DNA from: an uncultured Bacteroidales bacterium
GTDB taxonomy: Bacteria; Bacteroidota; Bacteroidia; Bacteroidales; F082
NCBI GenBank assembly: GCA_900317055.1
Contig: ONFF01000011.1
Coordinates: 18,062-82,061 of the forward strand
Direction of reading: 5' to 3'
DNA length: 64,000 nucleotides
Shown: positions 1 to 8,039 of the stretch, piece after piece
Layout of the letters: each line of letters begins with the position of its first letter
Numbering within the stretch: the stretch's first letter is position 1
The notes under the pieces: model-generated
Database searches by the model: none
What the model was told of the DNA's origin: nothing
The model's input: only the letters and a program-made list of their open reading frames with translations
Translations under genes and position numbers: made by a program

Positions 1-887
1 TAGATGAAATCAATATGTATCCCCTTGATTTCGAGGAGTTTCTTTGGGCTAATGGAAAACAGTTTTTCGCCGAAGAAATCAAACAGCATTTCGCAAACAA
101 CCAACCTTTTGCCGAGGGCATTCACCAAATGCTCATCGAACTCTACAAGCATTACCTGATTACAGGAGGCATGCCCGCTGTGGTCAAGCAGTTCGTTGAA
201 ACGCAGAAGTTCACGGACATCATCGACATCCAAAGCCGCATCTTGAACGAATATCTTGCCGACATGGCGAAATATGCCTCCGCCTCGACTTCGGTGAAGA
301 TTCGAGCTTGCTACAACTCCATCCCAACTCAATTGGCCAAGGAAAACACCAAGTTCCAATACAAAGTGGTGCAAAAAGGCGGCAGTGCCACACTGTTCGG
401 TGAGTCCATCGACTGGCTGGAATCGGCTGGCATCGTCTTGAAATGTCAAAAAACCACTCAAGGGCTGATGCCCATAGCAGCCTATGCCGATCTCTCTGAC
501 TTCAAACTCTATATGGCCGATGTGGGACTGCTCACCATGAAATCTGGGATTGCCTACCAGACCGTGCTTTCCACCATCGAGCAAGACAACAGTTTTTTGG
601 GTGCGTTGGCCGAAAACTATGTGGCACAACAATTTAAAGCCAGCCAAATTCCGCTTTACTACTGGAAAAACGACAACACTGCCGAAGTGGATTTCGTGCT
701 GCAACTCGGCACCGATATCATCCCCGTGGAAGTCAAGAAAGGCAAACGGAACAAGGCCATCAGCATGAATTTGTTTGCAAAGAAATACAATGCACCTTAT
801 TCTATAAGGATTTCACAAAAGCATTTCGGCCTCGACAACAACATCAAAGCCGTGCCGCTTTACGCGACATTTTGCATTACAAAATAG
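1..887 (+). CDS. ATPase with DUF4143 domain, C-terminal part (5' end outside window)
   Basis: The frame is open to the left window edge, reading DEIN just before the first Met at 15, so this is the C-terminal ~294 residues of a longer protein. MYPLDFEEFLWANG followed by an ITGGMPAVV segment and a late AEVDFVLQLG..IIPVEVKKG block is typical of the AAA_14/DUF4143 family: an N-terminal P-loop ATPase (missing here) plus a nuclease-like C-terminal domain. The E-VDF-VEVKKG motif resembles the core of PD-(D/E)XK folds. Family members are common accessory genes in Bacteroidales and their cellular role is not established. Two more members lie at 53308-54498 and 58040-59323. A strong hairpin terminator starts directly after the stop codon. 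Confidence 0.85.
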   Translation, partial: DEINMYPLDFEEFLWANGKQFFAEEIKQHFANNQPFAEGIHQMLIELYKHYLITGGMPAVVKQFVETQKFTDIIDIQSRILNEYLADMAKYASASTSVKIRACYNSIPTQLAKENTKFQYKVVQKGGSATLFGESIDWLESAGIVLKCQKTTQGLMPIAAYADLSDFKLYMADVGLLTMKSGIAYQTVLSTIEQDNSFLGALAENYVAQQFKASQIPLYYWKNDNTAEVDFVLQLGTDIIPVEVKKGKRNKAISMNLFAKKYNAPYSIRISQKHFGLDNNIKAVPLYATFCITK

Positions 888-936
888 AAAACTCTGGGGA
901 AAAATCGCAAAATCTATGATTTTTCCCCAGAGTTTT
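888..936. terminator. Perfect 19-bp hairpin, bidirectional terminator
   Basis: The arms 888-906 and 918-936 are perfectly complementary over 19 bp with an 11-nt loop. The stem is A-rich at one end and T-rich at the other, so it can end transcription from both sides. It starts one base after the stop codon of the DUF4143 gene and lies ahead of the slyD 3' end. Confidence 0.8.
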
Positions 937-946
937 GTCAAAAACA

Positions 947-978
947 TTGTAGAGACGCGCCATAGCACGTCTCTACAA
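947..978. repeat. Palindromic intergenic repeat (GTAGAGACG type)
   Basis: TTGTAGAGACG at 947-957 is perfectly inverted at 968-978. I recall GTAGAGACG...CGTCTCTAC palindromes as dispersed extragenic repeats in several bacterial genomes. It sits just past the slyD stop and may also act as a 3' hairpin for that transcript. Confidence 0.55.
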
Positions 979-992
979 ACAGCATATTAAAA

Positions 993-1532
993 TCAGTTGC
1001 AACCGCCGCCACAGCCTTCGCAGCCACCTTCACCGCAGTCGCCGCCGCAACCGGCACAGCCACCTGCGCTGAAGTCTTCATCAGTCGACTCGCGCACATC
1101 GAGGATTTCGCCCGAGAAATGGAGGTGTTTGCCCGCCATGTCGTGGTTGAAGTCCATCTTCACATGGTTGTCGCCAATCTCGCGGACGATACCAGCAATC
1201 GGGCGACCGTCGGAGGTCTGCATCATCAGCTGGGCGCCGACTTTCACCATGTCCATCAGCACATTGTTCTGCATGAACATGTTTTTATCGAGGTCCATCA
1301 CATAGGCCTCATCTCGCTCGCCATAGCCTTCTTCAGGGGTCAGGTGGAAGGCATAATGATCACCAGGCTCCTTGCCCATCAAGTTCTCTTCGAACTTGGG
1401 CAACAGTTGATGCATGCCAAAGATGGCAACAAAGGGGTTCTCTTTCGTGGTCTCTTGAAGGATGGGACCGTTTTCGTCGTTCTCACGCAGGACATAGGTC
1501 ATCGTGACGACAGCTTGATCTTGGATTTTCAT
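993..1532 (-). CDS. slyD: SlyD-like FKBP-type peptidyl-prolyl cis-trans isomerase
   Basis: The 179-residue protein has the SlyD layout: an FKBP half-domain (MKIQDQAVVTMTYVLRENDE), the GMHQLLPKFEENLMG segment, an inserted-flap domain (HLTPEEGYGERDEAYV) and a return to the FKBP fold ending in GEILDVRE. The last ~25 residues are almost only Gly and Cys (AGGCAGCGGDCGEGG...), comparable to the metal-binding tail of E. coli SlyD. The predicted role is a cytosolic folding helper and isomerase that can bind nickel or zinc. It is transcribed alone. The ATG at 1532 is the natural start because it begins the conserved first strand. The low-complexity heptamer repeat at 1589-1623 separates it from the next minus-strand gene. 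Confidence 0.9.
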   Translation of the reverse strand: MKIQDQAVVTMTYVLRENDENGPILQETTKENPFVAIFGMHQLLPKFEENLMGKEPGDHYAFHLTPEEGYGERDEAYVMDLDKNMFMQNNVLMDMVKVGAQLMMQTSDGRPIAGIVREIGDNHVKMDFNHDMAGKHLHFSGEILDVRESTDEDFSAGGCAGCGGDCGEGGCEGCGGGCN

Positions 1533-1588
1533 AAAGTGATAGTATTTAAAGATTTAAGATTCAAAGATTTAAAAATTCAAAATTCCCA

Positions 1589-1623
1589 ATTCAGCATTCA
1601 GCATTCATAATTCAGCATTCAAT
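1589..1623. repeat. Heptamer tandem repeat (ATTCAGC)n
   Basis: Five consecutive 7-bp units, three of them exactly ATTCAGC and two variants (ATTCATA, ATTCAAT), run up to and slightly into the 3' end of the next minus-strand gene. Just before it, about 1551-1586, is a looser A/T repeat built from GATTTAA and AAAATTC. A comparable heptamer array lies at 37284-37336. Confidence 0.6.
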
Positions 1624-3691
1624 ATGATCCAAACATTTTCCGTAGCAACCACTCTATTGCGGCCAATCCGATGAGGACGAAGAAAATCCACTTGGAGTGG
1701 ATCAGGTCCTCGAAACGGCTCTCATGGTGTTCAACGGAGGTGATGCGCGAATCATTGTGCAAGTCGGCAAAAAGTTGTTGTAACTCGCGGGCCGTATAGC
1801 AGTTTCCGTTGGTCAGTCGAGCCAAGGTACGCATCCGGTCAATGTCGGCGGTAAGTTGCTGAGCCTCTATGCCTATGGCGACCACGCTGAAGGTACCGCT
1901 CACACTGATTTTGCGCTCGCCCATCTGTGCTTGAACTTTGTATACATAAAGACCTTCGGGCAGTAAGCCAGCATTCAACTCGTAGTCGTGGTCACGCTTC
2001 GAGAAGGTATATTCGTAGGTCTCGCCCGTCAGTTTATTCTCTATCTGAATGGTCATATCAGGGTCAGTGACCAACTCATTGTTCGGGTTACGCAACTCGG
2101 CCGTGATGATAACAGGCTCGTTGCTGTAATAGGTTTCCTTGGCGTAGATGGCCGAGCCGTCGTTGGCAGACAACAGCAAATATTTCAGCGACTTGGAGAA
2201 CATCTCATCAAAAACGGCATGACCTTTCGTCTGGTAATACTCGAACAGGCGCCAGCGCCACACATTGGTGCCGAAGAGGAAAGCCATCTTGCGCCCATCA
2301 TTGGCGAAACTCAGCAGCGGCAACCCCGACTTCACACCCATCACCTCTTGCAGCAGCAGGTCATCATGCGACTTCAATGTACTGATTTCCAGATGCGGCA
2401 TAGCCAAAGGCGGGAATTTCGCAGTCTTCTCCACCTCTTTGGTATCCATGGTGAAGGTGGAAAACGAGGGATTGGCATGGGCTTTCACATCCAGCATCGT
2501 GTTGGCGGCACCTTTGCGCAAGTCGAACACCTGCTGCAACTTGGATAGGCTTTGCACATCCGTCTCGCCACCTAAGATAAAGAACACGGGCAGTTTGGCA
2601 TTACGGTCGAGCTGCGATTTCAAGGCAGCGAGGTCGGTGCGCGCCGAGGGCACCTGATGCAGGATAATGAGGTCATATTTCTCAAAGTCGGGCAAGGTTT
2701 CCTTGCCGAAGCAGAAGTCCACCTCGTAGTTATCGTTGAGGACGCTTCTCAAGGCTGCCAAATCGGGATGAGGGGCGTTGGCCACACAGAGAATCTTGTA
2801 TTTCTGGTCGAGCACCTCAATGAAAATGTGCCGCACATTGTTCTGCAATTGCTCCTCGCCTGCCACACCACCCAATTCAAGGTCAATCTGCATGACACCC
2901 TTGCGTTCGGCATCCAACATAAAGTCAATTTCCTTGGAGAAGCGGTTGGATGGGATGTTGATGTCACGTTTTTCAATGATCCTCCCGTTTTCCTTGAGAA
3001 CCAATTGGGCTTTTTGTCCAGCCATATCACGCGCGGTCACTGTCACGCGGACAGGAAACGTCGCGCCCAACGACACCACCTTATTATAATGCACATCGCG
3101 GATGGCGAGGTCGGGATAGGAAACCGTGTCGCCCAAGACCACGGTATGGATGGGATACGGGAAGTTCTCGGCCAGCAACTCCGGCTCAAAGCCACGGTTG
3201 TAGATACCGTCGGAAAAGAGCAGCACCGCTCCAACATTGCGCTTGTAGTAACGGCGGTCAAGGGTGTTCAGCAGCGAGGAAAGGTCGGTGAGTTGGTCGG
3301 AGAAATCGAGTTGCTCGAAATCACGGACTTCCTCGCCGAAAAGGCATTCATCAACCTGGATATCAGCGTTCAAGGCCTTTCGAAAGGCTTCAAACTGCGT
3401 CTGATAGTCGTTTTTGTAGAACGCCGAATCCTTGTTAAGGATAATGGATGAGGAATTGTCGTGCGCAAGGATGATTGTAGGCGTTTCCACCGAACTGAAC
3501 TTCTGTCGAATCAGTGGGTTGAAGAGCAGCAACACTACCAAGCCCACTATCAGCGTTCGGAGTGCAAACAAAATGGCTGTCAATGCTTTGCCATAGTGTT
3601 GTTTCTTGTTTCGGACATACAACACCGTGGCCGCTGCCAGACCTGCCAGCAGCGCCAAGGTTAACATCCAGATGGGGATTCCGATGTGCAT
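1619..3691 (-). CDS. Membrane-anchored protein with VWA-like region, function unknown
   Basis: I place the start at the ATG at 3691 (690 residues). An ATG at 3757 in the same frame would overlap the upstream toxin gene, while the chosen start puts MHIGIPIWMLTLALLAGLAAA directly at the first membrane segment. Two N-terminal membrane helices (to about residue 60) are followed by a large extracytoplasmic part and one C-terminal helix (WIFFVLIGLAAIEWLL). The segment after helix 2 (TIILAHDNSSSI ... GAVLLFSDGIYNRG) resembles a VWA domain with a DxSxS-like metal site and the later SDG turn. Similar large membrane proteins occur singly in Bacteroidetes. I cannot assign a function. There is no Bat operon around it. 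Confidence 0.75.
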   Translation of the reverse strand: MHIGIPIWMLTLALLAGLAAATVLYVRNKKQHYGKALTAILFALRTLIVGLVVLLLFNPLIRQKFSSVETPTIILAHDNSSSIILNKDSAFYKNDYQTQFEAFRKALNADIQVDECLFGEEVRDFEQLDFSDQLTDLSSLLNTLDRRYYKRNVGAVLLFSDGIYNRGFEPELLAENFPYPIHTVVLGDTVSYPDLAIRDVHYNKVVSLGATFPVRVTVTARDMAGQKAQLVLKENGRIIEKRDINIPSNRFSKEIDFMLDAERKGVMQIDLELGGVAGEEQLQNNVRHIFIEVLDQKYKILCVANAPHPDLAALRSVLNDNYEVDFCFGKETLPDFEKYDLIILHQVPSARTDLAALKSQLDRNAKLPVFFILGGETDVQSLSKLQQVFDLRKGAANTMLDVKAHANPSFSTFTMDTKEVEKTAKFPPLAMPHLEISTLKSHDDLLLQEVMGVKSGLPLLSFANDGRKMAFLFGTNVWRWRLFEYYQTKGHAVFDEMFSKSLKYLLLSANDGSAIYAKETYYSNEPVIITAELRNPNNELVTDPDMTIQIENKLTGETYEYTFSKRDHDYELNAGLLPEGLYVYKVQAQMGERKISVSGTFSVVAIGIEAQQLTADIDRMRTLARLTNGNCYTARELQQLFADLHNDSRITSVEHHESRFEDLIHSKWIFFVLIGLAAIEWLLRKMFGSY

Positions 3692-3722
3692 TGAGTGCTC
3701 AAATAATTTTGCAAAAAAGCCC

Positions 3723-3995
3723 TTACTTCTTGAAGAGTTTTGAATGCGACCCAACACGGATGAGCTTTATGGTGTCGCCTCTTTTCTCGAACCAAATCAA
3801 AAGCATATCGGGGCGAAGATGGGCTTCCAAATTATCCTTATACTTGCCTTTAAGCGGATGTGTAAGGTATGGATCGTAAGGCAATGTGCCAGTTGATGCA
3901 AGAATACCCAAGGCCGTCTCAAGAAGTTTTGTGTCAGAGGAAGAAAGTGCCTTATAGTCCTTCTTGAATTGGGTTGACGATTCGAGGTTGTACAT
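3723..3995 (-). CDS. YafQ-family mRNA interferase toxin (type II TA)
   Basis: The 90-residue protein begins MYNLESSTQFKKDYKAL and has the RelE/ParE-superfamily pattern of YafQ toxins: LPYDPYLTHPLKGKYKDN, EAHLRPDMLLIWFEK, then IKLIRVGSHSKLF. The final Gly-Ser-His-Ser-x-Leu-Phe block with its His is the YafQ catalytic end. The expected activity is ribosome-associated mRNA cleavage, neutralised by the antitoxin encoded 3 nt upstream. The length is normal and all recognisable motifs are present, so the toxin is probably active. Confidence 0.85.
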   Translation of the reverse strand: MYNLESSTQFKKDYKALSSSDTKLLETALGILASTGTLPYDPYLTHPLKGKYKDNLEAHLRPDMLLIWFEKRGDTIKLIRVGSHSKLFKK

Positions 3996-3998
3996 AGG

Positions 3999-4202
3999 TC
4001 AGTTCCTGAGATAGTTCAACATATCCTGCAAGCTCGATGCCTTATAGGTTTTCCCAGACTTTACCTCCTCGATAGCCTTTATTGTAGTCGCATTAGGCTC
4101 GTCCTCCTTCAAAATCTTGAATACTCCAAGACTCTCCAAAAACTTGACGACGGCCTGTGCCGTTTTGTTGCGCTCATTATAGCTTAGCGTTATAGTTGTC
4201 AT
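3999..4202 (-). CDS. Antitoxin of the YafQ-type pair
   Basis: The 67-residue protein starts at the ATG at 4202 (MTTITLSYNERN). A longer frame begins at 4250 but would pass through the promoter. The N-terminus resembles the short beta-strand of ribbon-helix-helix antitoxins, followed by a helical region (NKTAQAVVKFLESLGVF) and a charged C-terminal part (EDEPNATTIKAIEEVKSGK) that would wrap the toxin. It is encoded first in the operon and ends 3 nt before the toxin, the usual antitoxin-toxin order, which suggests autoregulation at the -7 element at 4228-4235. Confidence 0.8.
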   Translation of the reverse strand: MTTITLSYNERNKTAQAVVKFLESLGVFKILKEDEPNATTIKAIEEVKSGKTYKASSLQDMLNYLRN

Positions 4203-4227
4203 TGTATTCGATTTTGCGTTTCTGCTG

Positions 4228-4235
4228 CAAAAGTA
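4228..4235 (-). promoter_or_regulatory. -7 element TACTTTTG for the toxin-antitoxin operon
   Basis: Read on the minus strand this is TACTTTTG followed by C, an exact match to the Bacteroidetes -7 consensus TAnnTTTG, 25 bp before the antitoxin ATG. No convincing -33 TTTG is seen at the usual 19-21 bp distance. Confidence 0.55.
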
Positions 4236-4277
4236 AGAAAAAATCTCCAAATCCGCTTTAGCTTCCCGATTTCTTTG

Positions 4278-4285
4278 TATATTTG
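4278..4285 (+). promoter_or_regulatory. -7 element TATATTTG for the glycosyltransferase gene
   Basis: TATATTTG fits TAnnTTTG and lies 55 bp before the ATG at 4341, divergent from the toxin-antitoxin promoter. The -33 region is poor, with TTTA at best. Confidence 0.45.
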
Positions 4286-4340
4286 CCGTTGATTGACTTG
4301 GATTATTAAGTCAAATAAAGTTTTGCATTTATTTGCGGTA

Positions 4341-5102
4341 ATGAACAGCATTTCGGTCGTCATCATCACCTTTAACGAGGAGCAGAAAATCGCGCAATGC
4401 CTTGACTCCATTAAGGATATCGCCGACGAGATTATCGTCGTTGATTCGCATTCCACCGATGCGACCGAGGCCATCTGCGACCGGTACGGCGTGAAGTTCT
4501 TCAGCCAGGACTGGCTCGGCTACTCCGACCAGAAAAACCTCGCTGACGAACTCGCCACCTGCGACCTTATCTTCAGCATCGATGCCGATGAAGCCTTGTC
4601 GGATGAGCTAAAACAGTCCATCAAAGCACTGAAAAGCAAGGAAATCGCCGAGAACGAGGTCTTCGCCATGAACCGGCTCAACAACTACTGCGGTCAGTGG
4701 GTGAAAGGCTGCGGACTCTATCCTGAGACTAAAATCCGCATCTGGCGGCGCGGCTTTGCCCAATGGGAAGGCATCATCCATGAGTGGCTGAACTACAAAA
4801 GCGAGCCGAAGAAAACCCTGCTGCATGGTGACCTACTACACTATTCCTGGGACACGCCCAAGGCCTTCCGCAAGCAGCAGTTCCATTTCGCTGAACTGGG
4901 CGCGCAGTCGTACTACGAACGCGGAAAGAAGACGGGCCTCCTACCCTATCTTTTCAGCCCGAGCATCAATTTCATCCGCACCTATATTATAAAAGGCGGC
5001 TTCCTCTACGGCAAGACGGGATTCAGCATCTGCCGTGTGATGATGCAGGCAAATAGACATAAATACAACCTATTACGAAAGAAAATCAAAGAGAAACAAT
5101 AA
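4341..5102 (+). CDS. Family 2 glycosyltransferase, WaaE/LgtF-like
   Basis: The 253-residue protein (start ATG 4341, MNSISVVIITFNEEQKIA) has the GT-A nucleotide-sugar fold. FNEEQKIAQCLDSI is followed by DEIIVVDSHSTDAT and the metal-binding DxD equivalent FSIDADEAL. The motif WVKGCGLYPETKIRIWRRG and the later WEGIIHEWL resemble LPS core beta-glycosyltransferases of the WaaE/KdtX group. The likely role is adding a sugar to lipid A-core or another surface glycan at the cytoplasmic face of the inner membrane. It is not in a visible glycan cluster and appears to be monocistronic. The exact donor and acceptor cannot be read from sequence. Confidence 0.85.
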   Translation: MNSISVVIITFNEEQKIAQCLDSIKDIADEIIVVDSHSTDATEAICDRYGVKFFSQDWLGYSDQKNLADELATCDLIFSIDADEALSDELKQSIKALKSKEIAENEVFAMNRLNNYCGQWVKGCGLYPETKIRIWRRGFAQWEGIIHEWLNYKSEPKKTLLHGDLLHYSWDTPKAFRKQQFHFAELGAQSYYERGKKTGLLPYLFSPSINFIRTYIIKGGFLYGKTGFSICRVMMQANRHKYNLLRKKIKEKQ

Positions 5103-5129
5103 CGGGAGAACGATAACAGAGCCTTTAAC

Positions 5130-5216
5130 CGTCATGGCAGACAAGGATCCGCCATCTCCTGAACGCGAAGGATTACTCTTGTTTTCAGGAGATTGCGGGT
5201 CAAGCCCGCAATGACG
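5130..5216. repeat. Composite palindromic repeat (REP-like)
   Basis: The element is bounded by CGTCAT (5130-5135) and ATGACG (5211-5216). Inside are the inverted pair CATCTCCTGAA / TTCAGGAGAT and the small palindrome TTGCGGGTCAAGCCCGCAA. The whole stretch could fold into one long branched hairpin. The right half resembles the widespread repeat ATTGCGGGCTTGACCCGCAAT. It lies between two plus-strand genes and may also terminate the glycosyltransferase transcript. Confidence 0.6.
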
Positions 5217-5257
5217 AACAAGGGGTGAAGCGATACCCGAATAAAAACATAAGCATT

Positions 5258-5830
5258 ATGGAAGAATCATTTGAACAAGAAGTCGAACGCACGGTAGCGG
5301 CACTGAAAGCTGGTAAGACCATCCTCTACCCCACCGACACCATTTGGGGCGTGGGCTGCGACGCCACCAACAACAAGGCCTGCTTGCGGGTTTACGCCGT
5401 CAAGCAGAGGCCGCTCAACAAGAGCCTCATCATCCTCGTAGATTCAGTGGAAAGGCTTCAGGATTATGTAGTCAATGTGCCCGCCATCGCCTACGACCTC
5501 ATCAAAGGCGCCAAAAGTCCGCTGAGCATCATTTATCCCGAGAGCAAAAACTTGGCCAAGGCCGTTTCCGACGACAAGAGCATCTGCATCCGCGTGGTTG
5601 ACAACGACTTCTGCAAGGAAGTCATCCGTCGCCTTGGCAAGCCCATCACTTCCACCTCGGCCAACCTAACCGGGCAACCTTCATCGATGATTTTCAGCGA
5701 CATCTGCGATGAAATCAAAAACAAAGTCGATTATGTGGTGCAGCTCTATCACGATAGTTTCTGCAAGCCCAAAAGCTCCACCATCATCAAGCTCAACGAG
5801 GACAACACTTTTGAAATATTGAGGCAATAA
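5258..5830 (+). CDS. tsaC: TsaC/YrdC-family threonylcarbamoyl-AMP synthase
   Basis: The protein has 190 residues from the ATG at 5258 (MEESFEQEVERTVAAL), the size of a YrdC domain alone without the Sua5 extension. Diagnostic segments are GKTILYPTDTIWGVGCDA, the KxR motif in YAVKQRPLNKSLIILV, SICIRVVDN and PITSTSANLTGQPS. The enzyme makes L-threonylcarbamoyl-AMP from Thr, bicarbonate and ATP for the t6A37 modification of ANN-reading tRNAs in the cytosol. It seems to be a single-gene unit. Confidence 0.9.
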   Translation: MEESFEQEVERTVAALKAGKTILYPTDTIWGVGCDATNNKACLRVYAVKQRPLNKSLIILVDSVERLQDYVVNVPAIAYDLIKGAKSPLSIIYPESKNLAKAVSDDKSICIRVVDNDFCKEVIRRLGKPITSTSANLTGQPSSMIFSDICDEIKNKVDYVVQLYHDSFCKPKSSTIIKLNEDNTFEILRQ

Positions 5831-5832
5831 CA

Positions 5833-5860
5833 TTGTATATCAGGAAAACTTTTATTTTTG
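5833..5860 (+). promoter_or_regulatory. Promoter for the TonB-C protein (TTG ... TATTTTTG)
   Basis: TATTTTTG at 5853-5860 is an exact TAnnTTTG element. A TTG at 5833-5835 lies 17 bp upstream, slightly short for a -33 box. The ATG follows 26 bp later. Confidence 0.55.
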
Positions 5861-5886
5861 CAACATTAACACAAAATACATAACAA

Positions 5887-6333
5887 ATGAATATAAAATC
5901 ATTATTCGCATGCTTGTTTCTGCTCACGGCATGTCTTTCCTATGCACATGCCCAACAAGAAAGCGACTCCGTTGCTTTGACTAACATTAAAGAGATTGCA
6001 GCGCCTGGTATTGACACAACCATTTATAACAATGTAGAAAAAATGCCGTCTTTTCCTGGTGGAGAGTTTAAGATGTACGAATTCCTTGCCATGAATATAC
6101 GTTATCCACAACGCGCCAGAGAAGACGGATACAGCGGCACTGTCTATGTCAGATTCGTCGTCGAGCCTGATGGTACGATTACAAATATTGAGGTTGCAAA
6201 AGGCGTGGGAGGAGGTTGTAGCGAAGAAGCCGTCCGTGTAGTAAAAATGATGCCGAAATGGATTCCCGGAGAGGCATTCGGAAAGAAAGTCAGGGTTACT
6301 TACACCTTACCCGTCAATTTCAGGTTGCAGTAA
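5887..6333 (+). CDS. Secreted TonB C-terminal domain protein
   Basis: The 148-residue protein has a signal peptide (MNIKSLFACLFLLTACLSYAHAQ) and one TonB_C domain: FPGGEFKMYEFLAMNIRYPQRAREDGYSGTVYVRF, EPDGTITNIEV, GGCSEEAVRVVKMMPKW, then VTYTLPVNFRLQ. The mature protein lacks the membrane anchor and proline-rich linker of a real TonB, so it is periplasmic or surface-exposed rather than a classical energy transducer. The C of LLTAC could be read as a lipobox, so a lipoprotein is a second possibility. Its partner is unknown. Confidence 0.8.
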   Translation: MNIKSLFACLFLLTACLSYAHAQQESDSVALTNIKEIAAPGIDTTIYNNVEKMPSFPGGEFKMYEFLAMNIRYPQRAREDGYSGTVYVRFVVEPDGTITNIEVAKGVGGGCSEEAVRVVKMMPKWIPGEAFGKKVRVTYTLPVNFRLQ

Positions 6334-6385
6334 GGCCACTCAAATCAAATACGTAGCAACCAGAGAATGTGACAGAAATTTTTTG

Positions 6386-6393
6386 TAACTTTG
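6386..6393 (+). promoter_or_regulatory. -7 element TAACTTTG for the S41 peptidase operon
   Basis: An exact TAnnTTTG lies 22 bp before the ATG at 6416. The short leader holds AGGCC...GGCCT (6395-6399 and 6411-6415), a five-base-pair hairpin with an A-rich loop ending right at the start codon. Confidence 0.55.
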
Positions 6394-6415
6394 CAGGCCA
6401 AAAAAAAATCGGCCT

Positions 6416-8032
6416 ATGAAAACACTGAAAGCATTCTTATTCGCTGCTGTCTGCCTTGTTTCGGTTACCGCAGCTGCCCAAATTCAACCCAACACACCAC
6501 AAAAGCCCCAGACGAAGGCGCAGATGAACGCCCAAAAACTGGGTACTGTCCTATATCTCATCGAGAATTTCTACGTCGACACCACCAATATGGACAAGGT
6601 GACGGAAGACGCCATCGTTGCAGCCTTGAAAGAACTCGATCCCCACTCGGCCTACATCTCGAAAAAAGACGTGCAAAAGGCCAACGAGCCGCTCGTGGGC
6701 AGTTTTGAGGGCATCGGCGTAACCTACCAACTCATCCGCGACACCATTACCGTCATTAGTCCAACGGCAGGTGGCCCGTCCGAGAAAGTGGGCATTATGG
6801 CCGGCGACCAATTCATCAAAATTGACGGCGAAGATGCCTATGGCAAAAAGGTCGACAATGAATATGTTCAAAAACGATTGCGCGGCAAGAAGGGCACCAA
6901 AGTCACTGTGAGCGTGAAACGCGGCAATGACAAAGAGCTCCTTGATTTTGAAATCATCCGCGACAAGATCCCATTGAATAGCATCAATGCCTCGTACATG
7001 CTCGACAACCATGTCGGCTACATCAAACTCGACCGTTTCGCACAAGAGTCGACACAAGAATTCAAGGAAGCCTTCACCAAGCTACAAGCCCAAGGCATGG
7101 AATCGCTCATCTTCGACCTGCGTGGCAACACGGGTGGCTACCTCAACACCGCTATTGACTTGGTAGACCAATTCCTTACCGAGAACCAACTCGTCGTATT
7201 CACAGAAGGCATCCACTCACCCTATCAGGAATGGCGCTGTACCAAAAAAGGACTCTATACCACAGGCAAGTTGGTCGTCCTCATCGACGAAGGCTCTGCC
7301 TCAGCCAGCGAAATCCTCTCGGGAGCCATCCAAGATCATGACCGCGGCATCGTGATAGGTAGGCGTTCATTTGGCAAAGGTTTGGTTCAAAGACCTTTCA
7401 ATCTGCCTGATGGCTCGCAAATCCGTCTCACCACTTCGAGATACCACACACCTTCGGGACGCTGCATCCAACGCCCATACGAAAAAGGTGTTGAAGATTA
7501 TGCCAAAGAGATGGAAAAACGCCTTAAGCACGGCGAATACTTCCATGCCGACAGCATCCACTTCCCCGACTCGTTGAAATACAAGACTGATGGCGGGCGC
7601 ACAGTTTATGGTGGCGGAGGCATCATGCCCGACCTCTTCATCCCTGCCGACACGGCTTATAACAGCAAGCTTTACACCAACCTCGTCCGCAAGGGTGTCT
7701 TAAACCGTTTCACCACCGACTACGGTCTGAAGCACCGCGATGAAATCAAGGCTCAATATGGCGATTTTGAACACTTCAACAAATCGTTCATTATTGGCAG
7801 TGACCTCATCAATGGGTTGAAGAAAGCCGCAGAAGAAGCCAAGGTGGAATGGAACGACGAGCAGTTTGCCCATTCCGAGAAGTTCCTCCTCTTGCAAATG
7901 AAGGCTTTGATTGCCCGAAACGTTTGGGAGACGCAAGAATACTACCGCGTAATGGCCTCGGAAGACGCGGGCGTGAAAAAAGCCCTTGAGATCCTCGGCA
8001 ATGATAAGAAATATAAACAAATTTTAAAATAG
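6416..8032 (+). CDS. S41-family C-terminal processing peptidase with PDZ domain
   Basis: The 538-residue exported protease has a signal peptide (MKTLKAFLFAAVCLVSVTAAAQ), an N-terminal helical part (LYLIENFYVDTTNMDKVTEDAIVAALKELDPHS), a PDZ domain (SFEGIGVTYQ ... PSEKVGIMAGDQFIKIDGEDA) and the S41 core. The core shows FDLRGNTGGYLNTAIDLVDQF, DEGSASASEILSGAIQDHDRG with the catalytic Ser, and GRRSFGKGLVQ with the Lys. Family members cleave periplasmic or outer-membrane substrates near their C-termini. It is followed after only 7 nt by a C25 protease gene, so the two are probably co-transcribed. Confidence 0.92.
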   Translation: MKTLKAFLFAAVCLVSVTAAAQIQPNTPQKPQTKAQMNAQKLGTVLYLIENFYVDTTNMDKVTEDAIVAALKELDPHSAYISKKDVQKANEPLVGSFEGIGVTYQLIRDTITVISPTAGGPSEKVGIMAGDQFIKIDGEDAYGKKVDNEYVQKRLRGKKGTKVTVSVKRGNDKELLDFEIIRDKIPLNSINASYMLDNHVGYIKLDRFAQESTQEFKEAFTKLQAQGMESLIFDLRGNTGGYLNTAIDLVDQFLTENQLVVFTEGIHSPYQEWRCTKKGLYTTGKLVVLIDEGSASASEILSGAIQDHDRGIVIGRRSFGKGLVQRPFNLPDGSQIRLTTSRYHTPSGRCIQRPYEKGVEDYAKEMEKRLKHGEYFHADSIHFPDSLKYKTDGGRTVYGGGGIMPDLFIPADTAYNSKLYTNLVRKGVLNRFTTDYGLKHRDEIKAQYGDFEHFNKSFIIGSDLINGLKKAAEEAKVEWNDEQFAHSEKFLLLQMKALIARNVWETQEYYRVMASEDAGVKKALEILGNDKKYKQILK

Positions 8033-8039
8033 CCAACCC

